Shown: one piece after another, positions 8,663 through 17,610 of the stretch | Layout: each line of letters begins with the position of its first letter | Numbering within the stretch: position 1 is the stretch's first letter | Assembly (NCBI GenBank): GCA_003132145.1 | Contig: PKWU01000054.1 | Coordinates: 1-56,982, forward strand | Length of the DNA: 56,982 bases | DNA from: Granulicella sp. | GTDB taxonomy: Bacteria; Acidobacteriota; Terriglobia; Terriglobales; Acidobacteriaceae | Direction: 5' to 3' | Made by a program: the position numbers and the translations under genes | Notes under the pieces: generated by a model | What the model saw: only the letters and a program-made list of their open reading frames with translations | Database searches by the model: none | Told to the model about the DNA's origin: nothing

Positions 8663-9435
8663 TTCCCTCGATCGATCTGATGGGCGGACGCATCGTGCAG
8701 CTTGTTCACGGTGAGAAGCTGAAGCTGGCCTTCGACGACTTTGACTACTGGATTCAACGATTCGCAAAATACCCCCTCGTGCAGTTGATCGATCTCGACG
8801 CGGCGATGCGGCAGGGCGAGAACCGCGCGCTGATCGAGAGCATCTGCCGCCGTCTGCCCTGCCAGGTCGGCGGCGGTCTGAAGACCGCTGCCGATGGCCG
8901 CGCGCTGCTCGACGCCGGCGCAAAGCGCGTCATCTACGGGTCGAGTCTGTTTGGTGTTGATCCATCCCACCCATCGCTCGACCACCCCAGCGAGCAAAGA
9001 CCGCTCGCCGGGGGCCCCGGTTCTTCCGCGATGGATGGGGCACCAAAACCTACGCGGCGGCACAAAATCATTCGCGTCGAGTTCGCCGAGGAGTTGAAGC
9101 GCGCGCTCGGCGAAGACTCCCTCTGCTTCTCCGTCGATACCAAGAACGGCCGCGTCGCCGTCAAGGGCTGGAAGGACTCGGTCGACCTGACGCCGGAGGA
9201 GGCTATCGCGTGGCTCGAAGACTTCTGCGCCGCATTCCTCTACACGCACGTGGACACCGAGGGCACGATGCAGGGCTTTCCGCTCACTGTCGCGGCCACG
9301 CTGCGCGCCACGACGGCGAAGCAGTTGATCGTCGCCGGCGGCATCAAGCAGCGCGCCGAAGTGGACGCACTGGACGCGATGGGCGTCGATGCAGTCGCCG
9401 GGATGGCCGTCTACTCGGGTGCAATGGAAGCTTGA
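8656..9435 (+). CDS. hisA: ProFAR isomerase (HisA) with an inserted palindromic repeat
   Basis: HisA performs the Amadori rearrangement before HisF. The barrel motifs are present: [16 protein letters not shown] with the catalytic Asp, [35 protein letters not shown] and [11 protein letters not shown] with the second Asp. Between VIYGSSLFG and [15 protein letters not shown] lies about 35 residues rich in Pro, His and Gly ([20 protein letters not shown] and onward) that I do not recognise from HisA. Their DNA is a palindromic repeat (8965-9040). The frame stays open, so the protein may still fold with a long surface loop. It is the last gene of the operon. Confidence 0.9.
   Translation: MLIPSIDLMGGRIVQLVHGEKLKLAFDDFDYWIQRFAKYPLVQLIDLDAAMRQGENRALIESICRRLPCQVGGGLKTAADGRALLDAGAKRVIYGSSLFGVDPSHPSLDHPSEQRPLAGGPGSSAMDGAPKPTRRHKIIRVEFAEELKRALGEDSLCFSVDTKNGRVAVKGWKDSVDLTPEEAIAWLEDFCAAFLYTHVDTEGTMQGFPLTVAATLRATTAKQLIVAGGIKQRAEVDALDAMGVDAVAGMAVYSGAMEA
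8965..9040 (+). repeat. REP-like nested palindrome inside hisA
   Basis: Outer arms TCCCACCCATCGC (8965-8977) and GCGATGGATGGGG (9028-9040) are complementary at 11 of 13 positions. Between them, ACCCCA leads into a 6-bp stem GCGAGC (8990-8995)/GCTCGC (9003-9008) with a 7-nt loop, followed by a G/C block. The inner part matches the repeat at 28057-28097, whose stem reads GCAAGC/GCTTGC, also with a 7-nt loop. The stem therefore varies with compensating changes. Confidence 0.75.
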
Positions 9436-9516
9436 AGCAGCCACTGCATCGTGGGCGCGATCGCAGGCATCAGAGTTTGTAGCATCGAAAAACAGAGCTT
9501 CTGAATCGGAGGAACC

Positions 9517-10515
9517 ATGGACTACGTAAATCTTGGCAGGACTGGGGTGAAGGTCTCGCGCATATGTCTGGGGTGCATGTCGTACGGCGTTCCTCCTGCG
9601 GGCCAGTTGCGACCGGGCAGCAATGCGTGGAGCCTGAACGAAGCCGAGAGCCAGCCCTTCTTTCGCCAGGCGCTGGACGCGGGCATCAACTTCTTCGATA
9701 CGGCGAATGTCTACTCCACTGGCGACAGCGAGCGACTGCTGGGCCGCTTCCTGAAGGCCAACGCCAAGCGCGAAGACGTGGTGATCGCCACCAAGCTGAA
9801 CGGCGTTATGCGCGATGGACCGAATGGCGGCGGCCTCTCGCGCAAGGAGATATTTTTCGAGATCGACGAGAGCCTGCGCCGCCTGGGCACGGACTACGTC
9901 GATCTCTACCAGATCCATCGCTGGGACCGCGCGACGCCGATCGAGGAGACGCTGGAGGCGCTCAACGATGTGGTGCGCGCGGGCAAGGCGCGCTATCTGG
10001 GCGCATCGTCCATGTGGGCGTGGCAGTTCTCCAAGGCGCTGTACCTTGCGGACCGGCACGGCTGGTCGCGCTTCGTCACCATGCAGCCGCACTACAACCT
10101 GCTCTACCGCGAGGAAGAGCGCGAGATGTTGCCGCTGTGCCTAGACCAGGGCGTCGGTGTGATTCCATGGAGCCCGCTGGCGCGCGGCAAGCTGGCGCGC
10201 GCGTGGGACGCGGAGACGACGAAACGCTCGGAGACCGACGCGTTCGCCAAGTCGCTCTACGCCAAGACGGCGGAGGCGGACAAGCGCGTAGTGGACCGGC
10301 TGGGCGAGCTGGCCACGGCGCGCGGCGTTGCGCGGGCGCAGATTGCGCTGGCCTGGCTGCTGACCAAGCCGGCGGTCACCGCGCCGATTGTCGGCGCAAC
10401 CAAGCTGCATCACCTGGAGGACGCGGTCGCGGCCGTCTCGTTGAAGCTGACGGCGGATGAGGTTGCATCGCTCGAAGAGCCGTATGTACCTCATCCGGTG
10501 CTTGGGTTGAGCTAG
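9517..10515 (+). CDS. Aldo/keto reductase
   Basis: This 332-residue NADPH-dependent aldo/keto reductase starts MDYVNLGRTGVKVSRICLGC after a clear GGAGG sequence. The catalytic tetrad is visible: Asp and Tyr in FDTANVYS (about residues 60-67), Lys in IATKLNG (about 92) and His in QIHRWD (about 132). Late motifs IPWSPLARGKLA and GVARAQIALAWLLTKP bind the cofactor. It resembles the YajO/Tas-like group; the substrate cannot be deduced. It lies 81 nt after hisA in the same direction and may be read from the his transcript, but nothing suggests a role in histidine synthesis. Confidence 0.88.
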   Translation: MDYVNLGRTGVKVSRICLGCMSYGVPPAGQLRPGSNAWSLNEAESQPFFRQALDAGINFFDTANVYSTGDSERLLGRFLKANAKREDVVIATKLNGVMRDGPNGGGLSRKEIFFEIDESLRRLGTDYVDLYQIHRWDRATPIEETLEALNDVVRAGKARYLGASSMWAWQFSKALYLADRHGWSRFVTMQPHYNLLYREEEREMLPLCLDQGVGVIPWSPLARGKLARAWDAETTKRSETDAFAKSLYAKTAEADKRVVDRLGELATARGVARAQIALAWLLTKPAVTAPIVGATKLHHLEDAVAAVSLKLTADEVASLEEPYVPHPVLGLS

Positions 10516-11040
10516 AAGTTCGCGCGTTTACGTGGCACCGGCAAGATGCGAGGAGCACTTGCTGGATCTACTGGCGGTCGGATTGGGCCCGTTGCTGCAT
10601 GTACCCCCCCCGCGGTAATAGCGTAAGGTATTCAAAACGCACAAGTTAAGCTCGCGCTAAGCGCGTTAGACGTAGTTAAGGCGAAAGTCCGGCACTCAGC
10701 ACCGACTGCGCTGTATTGAAAAAAATAAATTTATCCAAAATATTCATAAATAATGAGTTAGTTCTAGATCAAATTTCCAAGATATTCATTCCATAGGGTT
10801 TAGATATGTTTATCTCTGGAATCAATAACTTATGGAAAGTGAACAGTGGTACGTGGTGCGTTAAATGCGAAGACCCGGCTGGCCGGGTCTCTTTGTTTGC
10901 TACTGCTTTAATTATACGCCGTGGATCATAACTACTATGCCAACTATTTTCCGGATATATGTTGTTTGGTTGGTGTTGGTTAGGGGGAATTTGGGGGATC
11001 GAGGGTCTTGACAAGGGGATTTGCGGGCATTTTTGAGTGT
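10516..11040. other. Gene-free region, AT-rich, with possible small transcript
   Basis: No credible gene is seen on either strand. A C-run near 10603-10610 followed by GCGTAAGGTATTCAAAACGC resembles degraded intergenic repeats typical of this group. From about 10720 to 10860 the sequence is markedly AT-rich against its surroundings and leads to the hairpin terminator at 10871-10890. A promoterless relic or a small RNA is possible. Confidence 0.35.
10871..10890 (+). terminator. Intrinsic terminator
   Basis: A compact hairpin pairs AGACCCGG (10871-10878) with CCGGGTCT (10883-10890), with a 4-nt loop, followed by CTTTGTTT. It lies about 360 nt after the aldo/keto reductase stop, so it may end a separate small transcript. 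Confidence 0.6.
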
Positions 11041-11057
11041 CATGGAGCGGAAAAAAG

Positions 11058-11160
11058 CCCGGTGCTAAAGCCCCTTGATTCTACGAGGCTTATTCAGGGG
11101 GCTGAAGCCCCCTGCTCCCTCCGAAGAACAGGCAACGGCAAGAACAGGCAACGGCAGGCA
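11058..11160. repeat. Intergenic palindromic repeat and short tandem repeat
   Basis: The palindrome GGGGGCTGAAGCCCCC (11097-11112) sits downstream of CTAAAGCCCC and AGGCT elements, a pattern I associate with dispersed intergenic repeats of Terriglobia. It is followed by two copies of ACAGGCAACGGCA (about 11129-11155). It lies between the stop of the minus-strand VWFA gene and the gene-free region, and could act as that gene's terminator. Confidence 0.5.
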
Positions 11161-11173
11161 AAGACCAGCACGG

Positions 11174-12217
11174 CTACGGCTGGTCGGCGGCGGAGATGGC
11201 GTAGTAGCCGGTGCGGGTCTGGATCTTGAGGTTCTTGCCGCAGTTGAGGCTGATCTTGCGGAATGTGCCGTCGGCCTTGGCGTTGGTTGGGGTGTAGCTG
11301 AGCAGGTACTGGGTTCGCAACTCGTCCTGTATCTGGTTGAAGGCTTCCTCCAGCTTCTTTCCGTCGTGGCCGACGTTGATGACGCGTCCTCCGGTGTCTG
11401 TGGCGAGCCGGTTCATATCGCGCGCGCCGGAGTCGCCGAGGTTGAAGCTGCCGCCGCCATAGAAGGCGCGGTCGGCGATGAGGATGACGTAGATGATGGC
11501 GTTGGCCTTCTGGGCGGCCTCGGCGGCGGTCTTGAGGGTCTCCTGCGATCCCTGGTCTCCGCCGTCGGTGAGCAGGACGAGGATCTTGCGCCCGGCCTCC
11601 ATGCGCAGCTTGTCGTTGGCGGCCAGGTAGACGGCGTCGAACAGCAGCGTACCGCGCGGCTCGCCGTTGCCAGTGACGGAACCAGTGCCCGCGCCGGTGT
11701 TGATCTGCGCCTTGTTCATGGCGCGGCTGATCTCGCTGGCGCGGTTGGTGTAGTCGGAAAGCAGATCGACGTTGATGTCGAAGGAGATGAGGAAGGCCTC
11801 GTCCTTGGGGGTGAGGACATCGCGCAGGAAGGTCGCGCCGGACTCCTTCTCCAGCGGAAGGACGTTCATCTGGCTGCCGGAGGTGTCCAGCAGAATGCCG
11901 ATGGTGAGCGGGAGGGTCTTCTCCTGGGTGAAGTTCTTGATGGTCTGCGGCGCCTTGTCCTCGCTGACCAGGCAGTCGCTCTTGGCCAGGTTGGTGATGA
12001 AGCCGTCCTTGTCGCGCGCGGAGAAGTAGAGGTTGACCAGGTTGACGTTGACGTTGAGCGTCTGCACGTTGCTCTCCTCGACAGGCAGAGGGGGAGCGTC
12101 GGATGCGGGCGGCGGGCCGGAGGGCGAGGGCGCCTCCTGCGCGAAGACGGGAGCGCGCAGAGTGGCCGGAAGCAGTGCGAGGGAGAGCAGCGAGGCGGCG
12201 AGGACGAAAGATCGCAT
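11174..12217 (-). CDS. VWFA-related acidobacterial protein (TIGR03436 type), exported
   Basis: This 347-residue protein has a signal peptide (FVLAASLLSLALLPATL, cleavage near VFAQ), a Pro/Ser-rich linker and a von Willebrand factor A domain. The MIDAS-like DTSGSQ lies near residue 110, with later ILVLLTDGGDQGS. The N-terminal VNLVNLYFSARDKDGFITNL and the end LRTQYLLSYTPTN are characteristic of the family. The role is unknown; a VWA fold suggests extracytoplasmic binding. It is divergent from the related gene at 12415 with 197 nt between, so the two may share a control region. Confidence 0.85.
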   Translation of the reverse strand: MRSFVLAASLLSLALLPATLRAPVFAQEAPSPSGPPPASDAPPLPVEESNVQTLNVNVNLVNLYFSARDKDGFITNLAKSDCLVSEDKAPQTIKNFTQEKTLPLTIGILLDTSGSQMNVLPLEKESGATFLRDVLTPKDEAFLISFDINVDLLSDYTNRASEISRAMNKAQINTGAGTGSVTGNGEPRGTLLFDAVYLAANDKLRMEAGRKILVLLTDGGDQGSQETLKTAAEAAQKANAIIYVILIADRAFYGGGSFNLGDSGARDMNRLATDTGGRVINVGHDGKKLEEAFNQIQDELRTQYLLSYTPTNAKADGTFRKISLNCGKNLKIQTRTGYYAISAADQP

Positions 12218-12414
12218 ACCCTATTAGACGATGAATGCGGCCCCGCGGCGGCGATTTTTCGTCGCTGAAGTTTGTGAGACGCCATAGGAAGTCGCAACTG
12301 CACAACGCCGGGGACACAGGCCGCGTCCAACCAGGGGGAAGCGAATCGCATTGATGCAATGCGGCGTGGAGATGACGGCGCGCGCGCGCCACTGGTAGTC
12401 TGATAGAGACTTGC

Positions 12415-13839
12415 ATGGGGGTCTTCGATTTGAGAATTCGTGTATTGGCAGGATCGCTGGCGTTGGGGATGCTTGGCACGCTGGCCGGGCAGGCCGGGCA
12501 GACGCAGACGCAGGCCGGGCAGATGCTGGCTGGGCAGACGCTGGCGCAGGCTGGGCAGAGCAACGCCGCGCATCAGAACATGGCGCAGCAGGGGATTCCG
12601 GACGCGCCAAAGCCGCAGACCACGCTGCCCAACCTGGGACCGGTTGCGCCGGGCCAGGGAACGACACCCGCCACAGTCGGCGACGCGACGCCGGGCACCG
12701 TGACCGCCGGCAACGGGGCGGGCACAGCGCCTGCTGCTGCCGCGAGCTCCACCTCCAGCCCGGCGAAGGCCGCCGAAGAGGTCCCCGCCTACGAGCCTCC
12801 GACGGGCGAGGCGGCCAAGGCACAGACCCTGGTGGTGCATGTGAACGACGTCAATGTGCCGTTTACCGTGAAGGACTCCAAGGGCCAGTTGGTGGCGGGA
12901 CTGACGGGCCGCGACGTTCAGGTCTTCGAGAACGGGGTGATGCAGCGCATCACGCGCTTTACCAACGAAGCACAACCTCTCTCGGTGGCGCTGGTGATCG
13001 ACCAGAGCATGACGTACGACAACGTGCAGCGGCTGAACATCTCGCTGGGCGCGCTGCAAGGAGCGTTTGCGCCGTACGACGCGGTCTCGGTCTTCACCTA
13101 CAACAACGGGCCCAAGATGGTGACGGACTTTACCGGGGCGCAGAGCGCGCGGCTGACGCAGGCCATCGAGATATCGAAGGGCGAGGGGCGCGAGCCTCTG
13201 CTGGCTGGCGCGTTGAGCGGGCCGATGTCGCAGACCACGGTGATCAACAACCAGAACTTCGATCCCAACACGGCGGCAGTGCGGGGGCATACGGGGATCC
13301 AACTGAATCCGCCGAAGGAGCAGCATACGCTGAACGACGCGATTCTGGAGGCGGCGAAGTCGCTCAGCAACCAGCTAGCCGGACGCAGGCGGATCATCTA
13401 CGTCATCTCCGACGGCAAGGAGTACGGCAGCACGGCGAAGTTCAAGGACGTGGTGAAGTATCTGCAGACCAACGAGATTGAGGTGGATGGAACGCTGGTG
13501 GGAGACTCTTCGCTGCCACTGGTCGGGTATCTGGACCGCTTCCACCTGCCGCTGACCATGCACGACAACCTTCTGCCGGCGTATGCCAATGCGACGGGCG
13601 GGAACTTCGACGCGGAGTTCCGCACGGGCGGGATAGAAAAGAGCTTTGCCAGGATCGTCGCAGAGGTGCGCAACCGGTACACGCTAGACTACGTGACCCA
13701 TGAGCCGCTGATCGATGGCAAGTACCGCACGCTGGAGGTGCGGGTGATCAATCATGGGAACGACCTGACCATTATTGCCAAGAAGGGCTACTGGCCCTCC
13801 GCGCTGCTGTCGCGGCCGCTGCCCGCCACGGCGCAGTAG
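12415..13839 (+). CDS. VWFA-related acidobacterial protein, second copy
   Basis: This 474-residue protein has a hydrophobic N terminus (VLAGSLALGMLGTLAG) followed by an Ala-Gly-Gln repeat stretch (AGQAGQTQTQAGQMLAGQ), possibly a wall or periplasm linker. The VWA core shows VNDVNVPFTVKDSKGQLVAG, VFENGVMQRITRF, and DQSMTYD (about residue 196) in place of the canonical DxSxS MIDAS. Late motifs are RRIIYVISDGKEYGS and RNRYTLDYVTHEP. It is divergent from the shorter paralogue at 11174-12217. Function unknown. Confidence 0.85.
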   Translation: MGVFDLRIRVLAGSLALGMLGTLAGQAGQTQTQAGQMLAGQTLAQAGQSNAAHQNMAQQGIPDAPKPQTTLPNLGPVAPGQGTTPATVGDATPGTVTAGNGAGTAPAAAASSTSSPAKAAEEVPAYEPPTGEAAKAQTLVVHVNDVNVPFTVKDSKGQLVAGLTGRDVQVFENGVMQRITRFTNEAQPLSVALVIDQSMTYDNVQRLNISLGALQGAFAPYDAVSVFTYNNGPKMVTDFTGAQSARLTQAIEISKGEGREPLLAGALSGPMSQTTVINNQNFDPNTAAVRGHTGIQLNPPKEQHTLNDAILEAAKSLSNQLAGRRRIIYVISDGKEYGSTAKFKDVVKYLQTNEIEVDGTLVGDSSLPLVGYLDRFHLPLTMHDNLLPAYANATGGNFDAEFRTGGIEKSFARIVAEVRNRYTLDYVTHEPLIDGKYRTLEVRVINHGNDLTIIAKKGYWPSALLSRPLPATAQ

Positions 13840-13854
13840 ACAGATCGAGGCGCA

Positions 13855-14799
13855 ATGAACCTACTGCCCGGAGGCAATGCTCTGCTTGCGCTGGCTGCCG
13901 CCATCCTGTGGGGAGGCGGCGACTTCACCGGCGGCATGGGGGTTAAGCGCGCCGGAGGCAGCCTGGACGCGGGGCTGCGCATCGTTCTGCTCAGCCACGC
14001 GACGAGTTTTGTTGTGCTGGTCGCGGTCGCGTACCTGCGCGGGGACGCCGCTCCCCATGGCGCGCTGCTGGGGTGGGGCATCGCAGCGGGCGTTGCTGGC
14101 GGGCTATCGCTGACGGCGTTCTACATCGCGCTGTCGCGGGGCGCGATGGGAGCGTCGGCTGCGGTGAGCGGACTGCTGGCGGCGGCAATTCCCGCGGCTC
14201 TGACGCTGTGGCAGGTGGGCCCTCCCGGCCTCAGCCCGCTGATCGGCTTCGCCATGGCGGCAATCGCGATCTGGTTGATCGCGGCTGGTCCTACAGAAAA
14301 CAGTGCAGAGCGTGAAGGCGAGAACAGTACAGCGCGCAGAGCAGAATGCAGAGCGGCGCGCGCGGTCGCGCGCCAGACCAAGGCGCTGGCGATTCTTGCC
14401 GGCGTGGGCTTCGGCTTCTACTTCATCGCGCTGAAGATGGCCAACCCGGCAGGCGTGATCTGGCCCATGGCGTCGGCGCGAATCGGCAGCCTGGCCGTCT
14501 GCTCGCTGATGCTACTCGGTCTTAAGCTGCGGCCTGCGAAGGCTGGCGAGGCGCGTCTGCTCCTCGACCGCGGCGTGGTTGTGTGGGCGCTGGGAACCGC
14601 GCTGCTGGACACCTCGGGCAATCTGCTGTTTGTGGCTGCGACGCGCGCGGGACGGCTGGATGTGGCGGCGGTGCTGGCGTCGCTCTACCCCGCGTCCACC
14701 ATCCTGCTGGCGGCGCTTGCCCTGGGCGAGTGGCCCACGCGCAGACAGGCGCTAGGAATGGCCGCTGCCGCGCTGGCCGTCGTGCTCATCGCGCTGTAG
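13855..14799 (+). CDS. EamA/DMT family membrane transporter
   Basis: This 314-residue, very hydrophobic protein appears to have about ten membrane segments in two halves, as in drug/metabolite exporters. The first half starts NALLALAAAILWGGGDFTGG and the second has ILAGVGFGFYFIALKMANPAG and a conserved end, LAALALGEWPTRRQALGMAA. A charged loop (ENSAEREGENSTARRAEC, about residues 143-160) separates the halves. The substrate cannot be inferred. It follows the VWFA gene by 15 nt and may be cotranscribed. Confidence 0.85.
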   Translation: MNLLPGGNALLALAAAILWGGGDFTGGMGVKRAGGSLDAGLRIVLLSHATSFVVLVAVAYLRGDAAPHGALLGWGIAAGVAGGLSLTAFYIALSRGAMGASAAVSGLLAAAIPAALTLWQVGPPGLSPLIGFAMAAIAIWLIAAGPTENSAEREGENSTARRAECRAARAVARQTKALAILAGVGFGFYFIALKMANPAGVIWPMASARIGSLAVCSLMLLGLKLRPAKAGEARLLLDRGVVVWALGTALLDTSGNLLFVAATRAGRLDVAAVLASLYPASTILLAALALGEWPTRRQALGMAAAALAVVLIAL

Positions 14800-14866
14800 C
14801 GCAACGGTAGCTTGCTCGCGGTGAGGTTCCATTTCGATTGTGTTGGGGAACTTCAGAGTCGCCAGT

Positions 14867-14979
14867 TAGAGCATTTCCCGTAATGGTGTAGATCGTCGCG
14901 CAACAAGCAAAAGCAGATTCCTCCGCTTCGCTGCGGAATGACAAAAAAATCGGTCTATAGCAATTCAGGAAATGCTCTA
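14867..14979. repeat. MITE-like element with terminal inverted repeats
   Basis: Twelve-bp perfect inverted repeats, TAGAGCATTTCC (14867-14878) and GGAAATGCTCTA (14968-14979), bound a 113-bp gene-free element; weaker similarity extends the arms to about 16 of 19. Inside is a smaller palindrome, TTCCTCCGCTTCGCTGCGGAA. There is no coding capacity. No target duplication was identified. Confidence 0.6.
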
Positions 14980-15072
14980 GCTGGATGGGCCGGTCGAGTT
15001 CACGGCCATCCAAGGATGGATTGCTGTTCTGCTTGATGTGCGTTGCTGTCCTGATTGAAGAATGGGCGCGTC

Positions 15073-15375
15073 CTACCTGTTGACGGCTTCGCGCTCGGCC
15101 TTCTGCTCGGCGGCAAGCCTGGCCTCGGCCGCAACCTTCGCCTCGGCGGCCAGCTTGGCCTCCTGATACGCCTTGGCCTCCAGCTCTTCCCTCTTCTTCT
15201 TCTCGTCGTCCGCGACGTCGGCGACGCTGTCGCCGATGCCCTTCATGCCCTCTTTGAAGCCGCGCAGACCTTCACCCAGGCCTTTGCCCAGCTCGGGCAG
15301 CTTCTTGCCGCCGAAGAGCAGGATCGCGAGGCCGACGATAATAACGATGTGCCAGGGTTGAAACAGGTCGCCCAT
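15073..15375 (-). CDS. tatA: Twin-arginine translocase subunit TatA
   Basis: This 100-residue protein has the TatA/E layout: a short periplasmic start (MGDLFQPWH), one membrane helix (IVIIVGLAILLFGGKKLPEL), an amphipathic helix (GKGLGEGLRGFKEGMKGIGD) and a charged Ala/Glu/Lys-rich tail with heptad-like repeats. I chose the ATG at 15375, preceded by AAGGAGAG. No tatC or tatB is near. The Tat pathway is relevant here because the GH29 fucosidase at 55028-56665 has a twin-Arg signal. Confidence 0.92.
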   Translation of the reverse strand: MGDLFQPWHIVIIVGLAILLFGGKKLPELGKGLGEGLRGFKEGMKGIGDSVADVADDEKKKREELEAKAYQEAKLAAEAKVAAEARLAAEQKAEREAVNR

Positions 15376-15514
15376 GGGAACTCTCCTTGCAGGATTGGGC
15401 GTACGCATGACGCCAAACTGCACCTATCATTGTCGCACATCCGGCGGCGGTTGGAGAACGTTCCTGCGACCGGGCAGCGCGCACGGAGGCGTCCCTTCGC
15501 TCTACACTAATTCT

Positions 15515-16216
15515 GTGCCCGATCCCGAACCGCAGAAGCCCGACCCCGCCCCGCCGAAGCTGCGATTTGCGCAGCGACTGGCCATCGCTCTCGTGCCGCC
15601 TGTCGCCGCGCTGCTCATCCGGCTGCTCGGCCTCACCCTGCGCTACGAAGACCGCGCCGAGGCAGGCGTGACGCCCGGCCATCAGATCCCCGGCCCCAGC
15701 GTCTTCGCCTTCTGGCACCGCAGCATGATCGCCTGCGCGCATCGCTTCCGCAATCTTGGGATCGCGATCCTGATCAGCCCCAGCTTCGACGGCGAACTGA
15801 TCGCGCGCACCTTGAAGCGGCTGGGCTTCTGCCCGGTTCGCGGCTCCAGCTCGCGCGGCGGTGCTATCGGCCTGCGCGCCATGCAGCAGGCCTACGCCGA
15901 GGGCCACTGCTGCGCCATCACCGCCGACGGCCCGCGCGGCCCGGTCTACGTCGCCAAACCAGGAACGGCGCGGCTCGCGCAATCGGTCGGCGAGCCGGGG
16001 GCCGATGGCAAGCCTGCGGGGACCTGGGTTGGCTGCTTTCACAACCAGCCCGAGCGCGCCTGGCAGCTTCACTCGTGGGACCGGTTCATGATTCCCAAGC
16101 CGTTTTCGCGCGTGGTCTTCAGTTGGCCCGCGCACGTTCCCGCCGGCGAAGTCACCACCGCCCGCGTGCAGGTCGCCCTGGACCGCGCCGTGCAGATGGC
16201 CGAGGAAGATTCGTGA
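15515..16216 (+). CDS. DUF374 family lysophospholipid acyltransferase-like protein
   Basis: This 233-residue protein resembles the DUF374/LPLAT group that acylates lipid or lipid A precursors at the inner membrane. Seen are a hydrophobic segment (LAIALVPPVAALLIRLLGL), the acyltransferase-like FAFWHRSMIACAHRF, ILISPSFDGELIARTLKRLG, GSSSRGGAIGLRAM and ITADGPRGPVYVAKPGT. The frame extends upstream to 15374, but the GTG at 15515 gives the best start. It has no Shine-Dalgarno sequence; a TACACT (15503-15508) just upstream would fit leaderless translation. It is divergent from tatA. Confidence 0.78.
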   Translation: MPDPEPQKPDPAPPKLRFAQRLAIALVPPVAALLIRLLGLTLRYEDRAEAGVTPGHQIPGPSVFAFWHRSMIACAHRFRNLGIAILISPSFDGELIARTLKRLGFCPVRGSSSRGGAIGLRAMQQAYAEGHCCAITADGPRGPVYVAKPGTARLAQSVGEPGADGKPAGTWVGCFHNQPERAWQLHSWDRFMIPKPFSRVVFSWPAHVPAGEVTTARVQVALDRAVQMAEEDS

Positions 16217-16386
16217 ACCGACAATCGTTTATCGCAGGGAAAGACAAGGCTGGAGTTTGTTGGGAGAAAGGTTCGCAGGACTGTGGTTGGGCGAAGAGCA
16301 TCGGGGTCCTTCCCCTTCACTTCGTTCGAGGGTCAGGATGACAGCCAAAACAAACAACGGCAAACATAGACAGGAAGATAGTACTC

Positions 16387-17610
16387 GTGGCCAGTATTTC
16401 TCCAATGCTTGTTTTGGATTTCAATTTTGATCTGCCGGAAGAATTGATTGCGCAGCACCCGCCCGCCCAGCGCGGATCGAGCCGGATGCTAGTCCTCGAC
16501 CGCGCAACCGGCGTTCCGCGCGATGACCTCTTCGCCAACCTGCCGCAGCTCCTCCAGCCCGGCGATTTGCTGGTGCTGAACGACTCGCGCGTGCTGCCCG
16601 CCCGCCTCTATGCCACCCGCTCCGGCGCGCGCGCACAGCAGAACTCGCCCCAGCCCTCCGGCCTCATCGAGGTCCTGCTCACCGAGCAGATCGACGACCC
16701 TGCAGCCCCCGGCGAGAATCAGTGGAGAGCGCTGGTCCGGCCTGCGCGCAAGGTACAAATCGGCGAGACGCTGAGTTTTTTTCAGACAACCGCGGCAACA
16801 ACGGGTGAGAACGACTCTGTGCCCCTGCTCCGCGCCGAGGTCCTCGCCATGGGAGCCTTCGGCGAGCGCACGCTGCGCTTTGCTCCGGTTGAGGACTTCC
16901 ATGCCACGCTGGCGCGCATCGGCCACATGCCGCTGCCGCCGTACATCCACCGCGACCAGTCGACGCAGGCGGATTCGCCGGAGGACCGCGAGCGCTACCA
17001 GACCGTCTACTCGCATCTGCCCGGCTCCGCCGCCGCGCCCACCGCCGGGCTGCACTTCACGCCCGAAATTCTGGCCGCACTGCGCGCCCGCGGCGTGGAG
17101 ATCACTTATCTCACTCTCCACGTCGGGCTCGGCACCTTTCAACCGGTGCGGGTCGAGCGGGTGGAAGATATACGGCTGCACGCCGAGCGTTACACCCTGC
17201 CCGCCGCCACCGCCGAGGCGCTCAACCGCGCACTCCGCGAAGGCCGGCGGATCGTCGCCGCCGGAACCACCACCACCCGCACGCTGGAACATATTGCCCA
17301 ACAAGCCCACATCGCACAGCAGGCCTCATCCGGCCCACTCCACATCGAACCCCACTCCGGCTCGACCTCCATCTTCATCGCGCCCGGCCACCGGTTCCGC
17401 ATCGTCGGCGGCCTTCTGACTAACTTTCATCTCCCTGAATCCACACTTCTTATGCTGGTCTCCGCCTTCGCGGAGTGCGTGGACAACGGGGAACGAACAG
17501 CGGACGCCGCCCCCAACCGGGGTCTGCGAACCATCCTGGCCGCCTACGACCACGCCATCCGCCACAGATACCGCTTCTACTCCTACGGAGACTGCATGTT
17601 GCTGCTGTGA
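16387..17610 (+). CDS. queA: tRNA queuosine synthesis: SAM:tRNA ribosyltransferase-isomerase
   Basis: QueA moves the ribosyl part of S-adenosylmethionine onto preQ1 in tRNA to make epoxyqueuosine. Motifs: [80 protein letters not shown] and [20 protein letters not shown]. At 407 residues it is longer than E. coli QueA (about 356) because of inserts near residues 80-100 and 135. The GTG at 16387 has AGGAAG upstream; an ATG at 16405 is the alternative. The 170 nt before it contain a degraded palindrome ending AGGGTCAGGATGAC, probably an intergenic repeat. Confidence 0.94.
   Translation: MASISPMLVLDFNFDLPEELIAQHPPAQRGSSRMLVLDRATGVPRDDLFANLPQLLQPGDLLVLNDSRVLPARLYATRSGARAQQNSPQPSGLIEVLLTEQIDDPAAPGENQWRALVRPARKVQIGETLSFFQTTAATTGENDSVPLLRAEVLAMGAFGERTLRFAPVEDFHATLARIGHMPLPPYIHRDQSTQADSPEDRERYQTVYSHLPGSAAAPTAGLHFTPEILAALRARGVEITYLTLHVGLGTFQPVRVERVEDIRLHAERYTLPAATAEALNRALREGRRIVAAGTTTTRTLEHIAQQAHIAQQASSGPLHIEPHSGSTSIFIAPGHRFRIVGGLLTNFHLPESTLLMLVSAFAECVDNGERTADAAPNRGLRTILAAYDHAIRHRYRFYSYGDCMLLL

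Noticed and set aside
10769..11014. Minus-strand 81-codon frame in the AT-rich gap
   Set aside because: Low complexity, no ribosome binding site, and it crosses the terminator hairpin.
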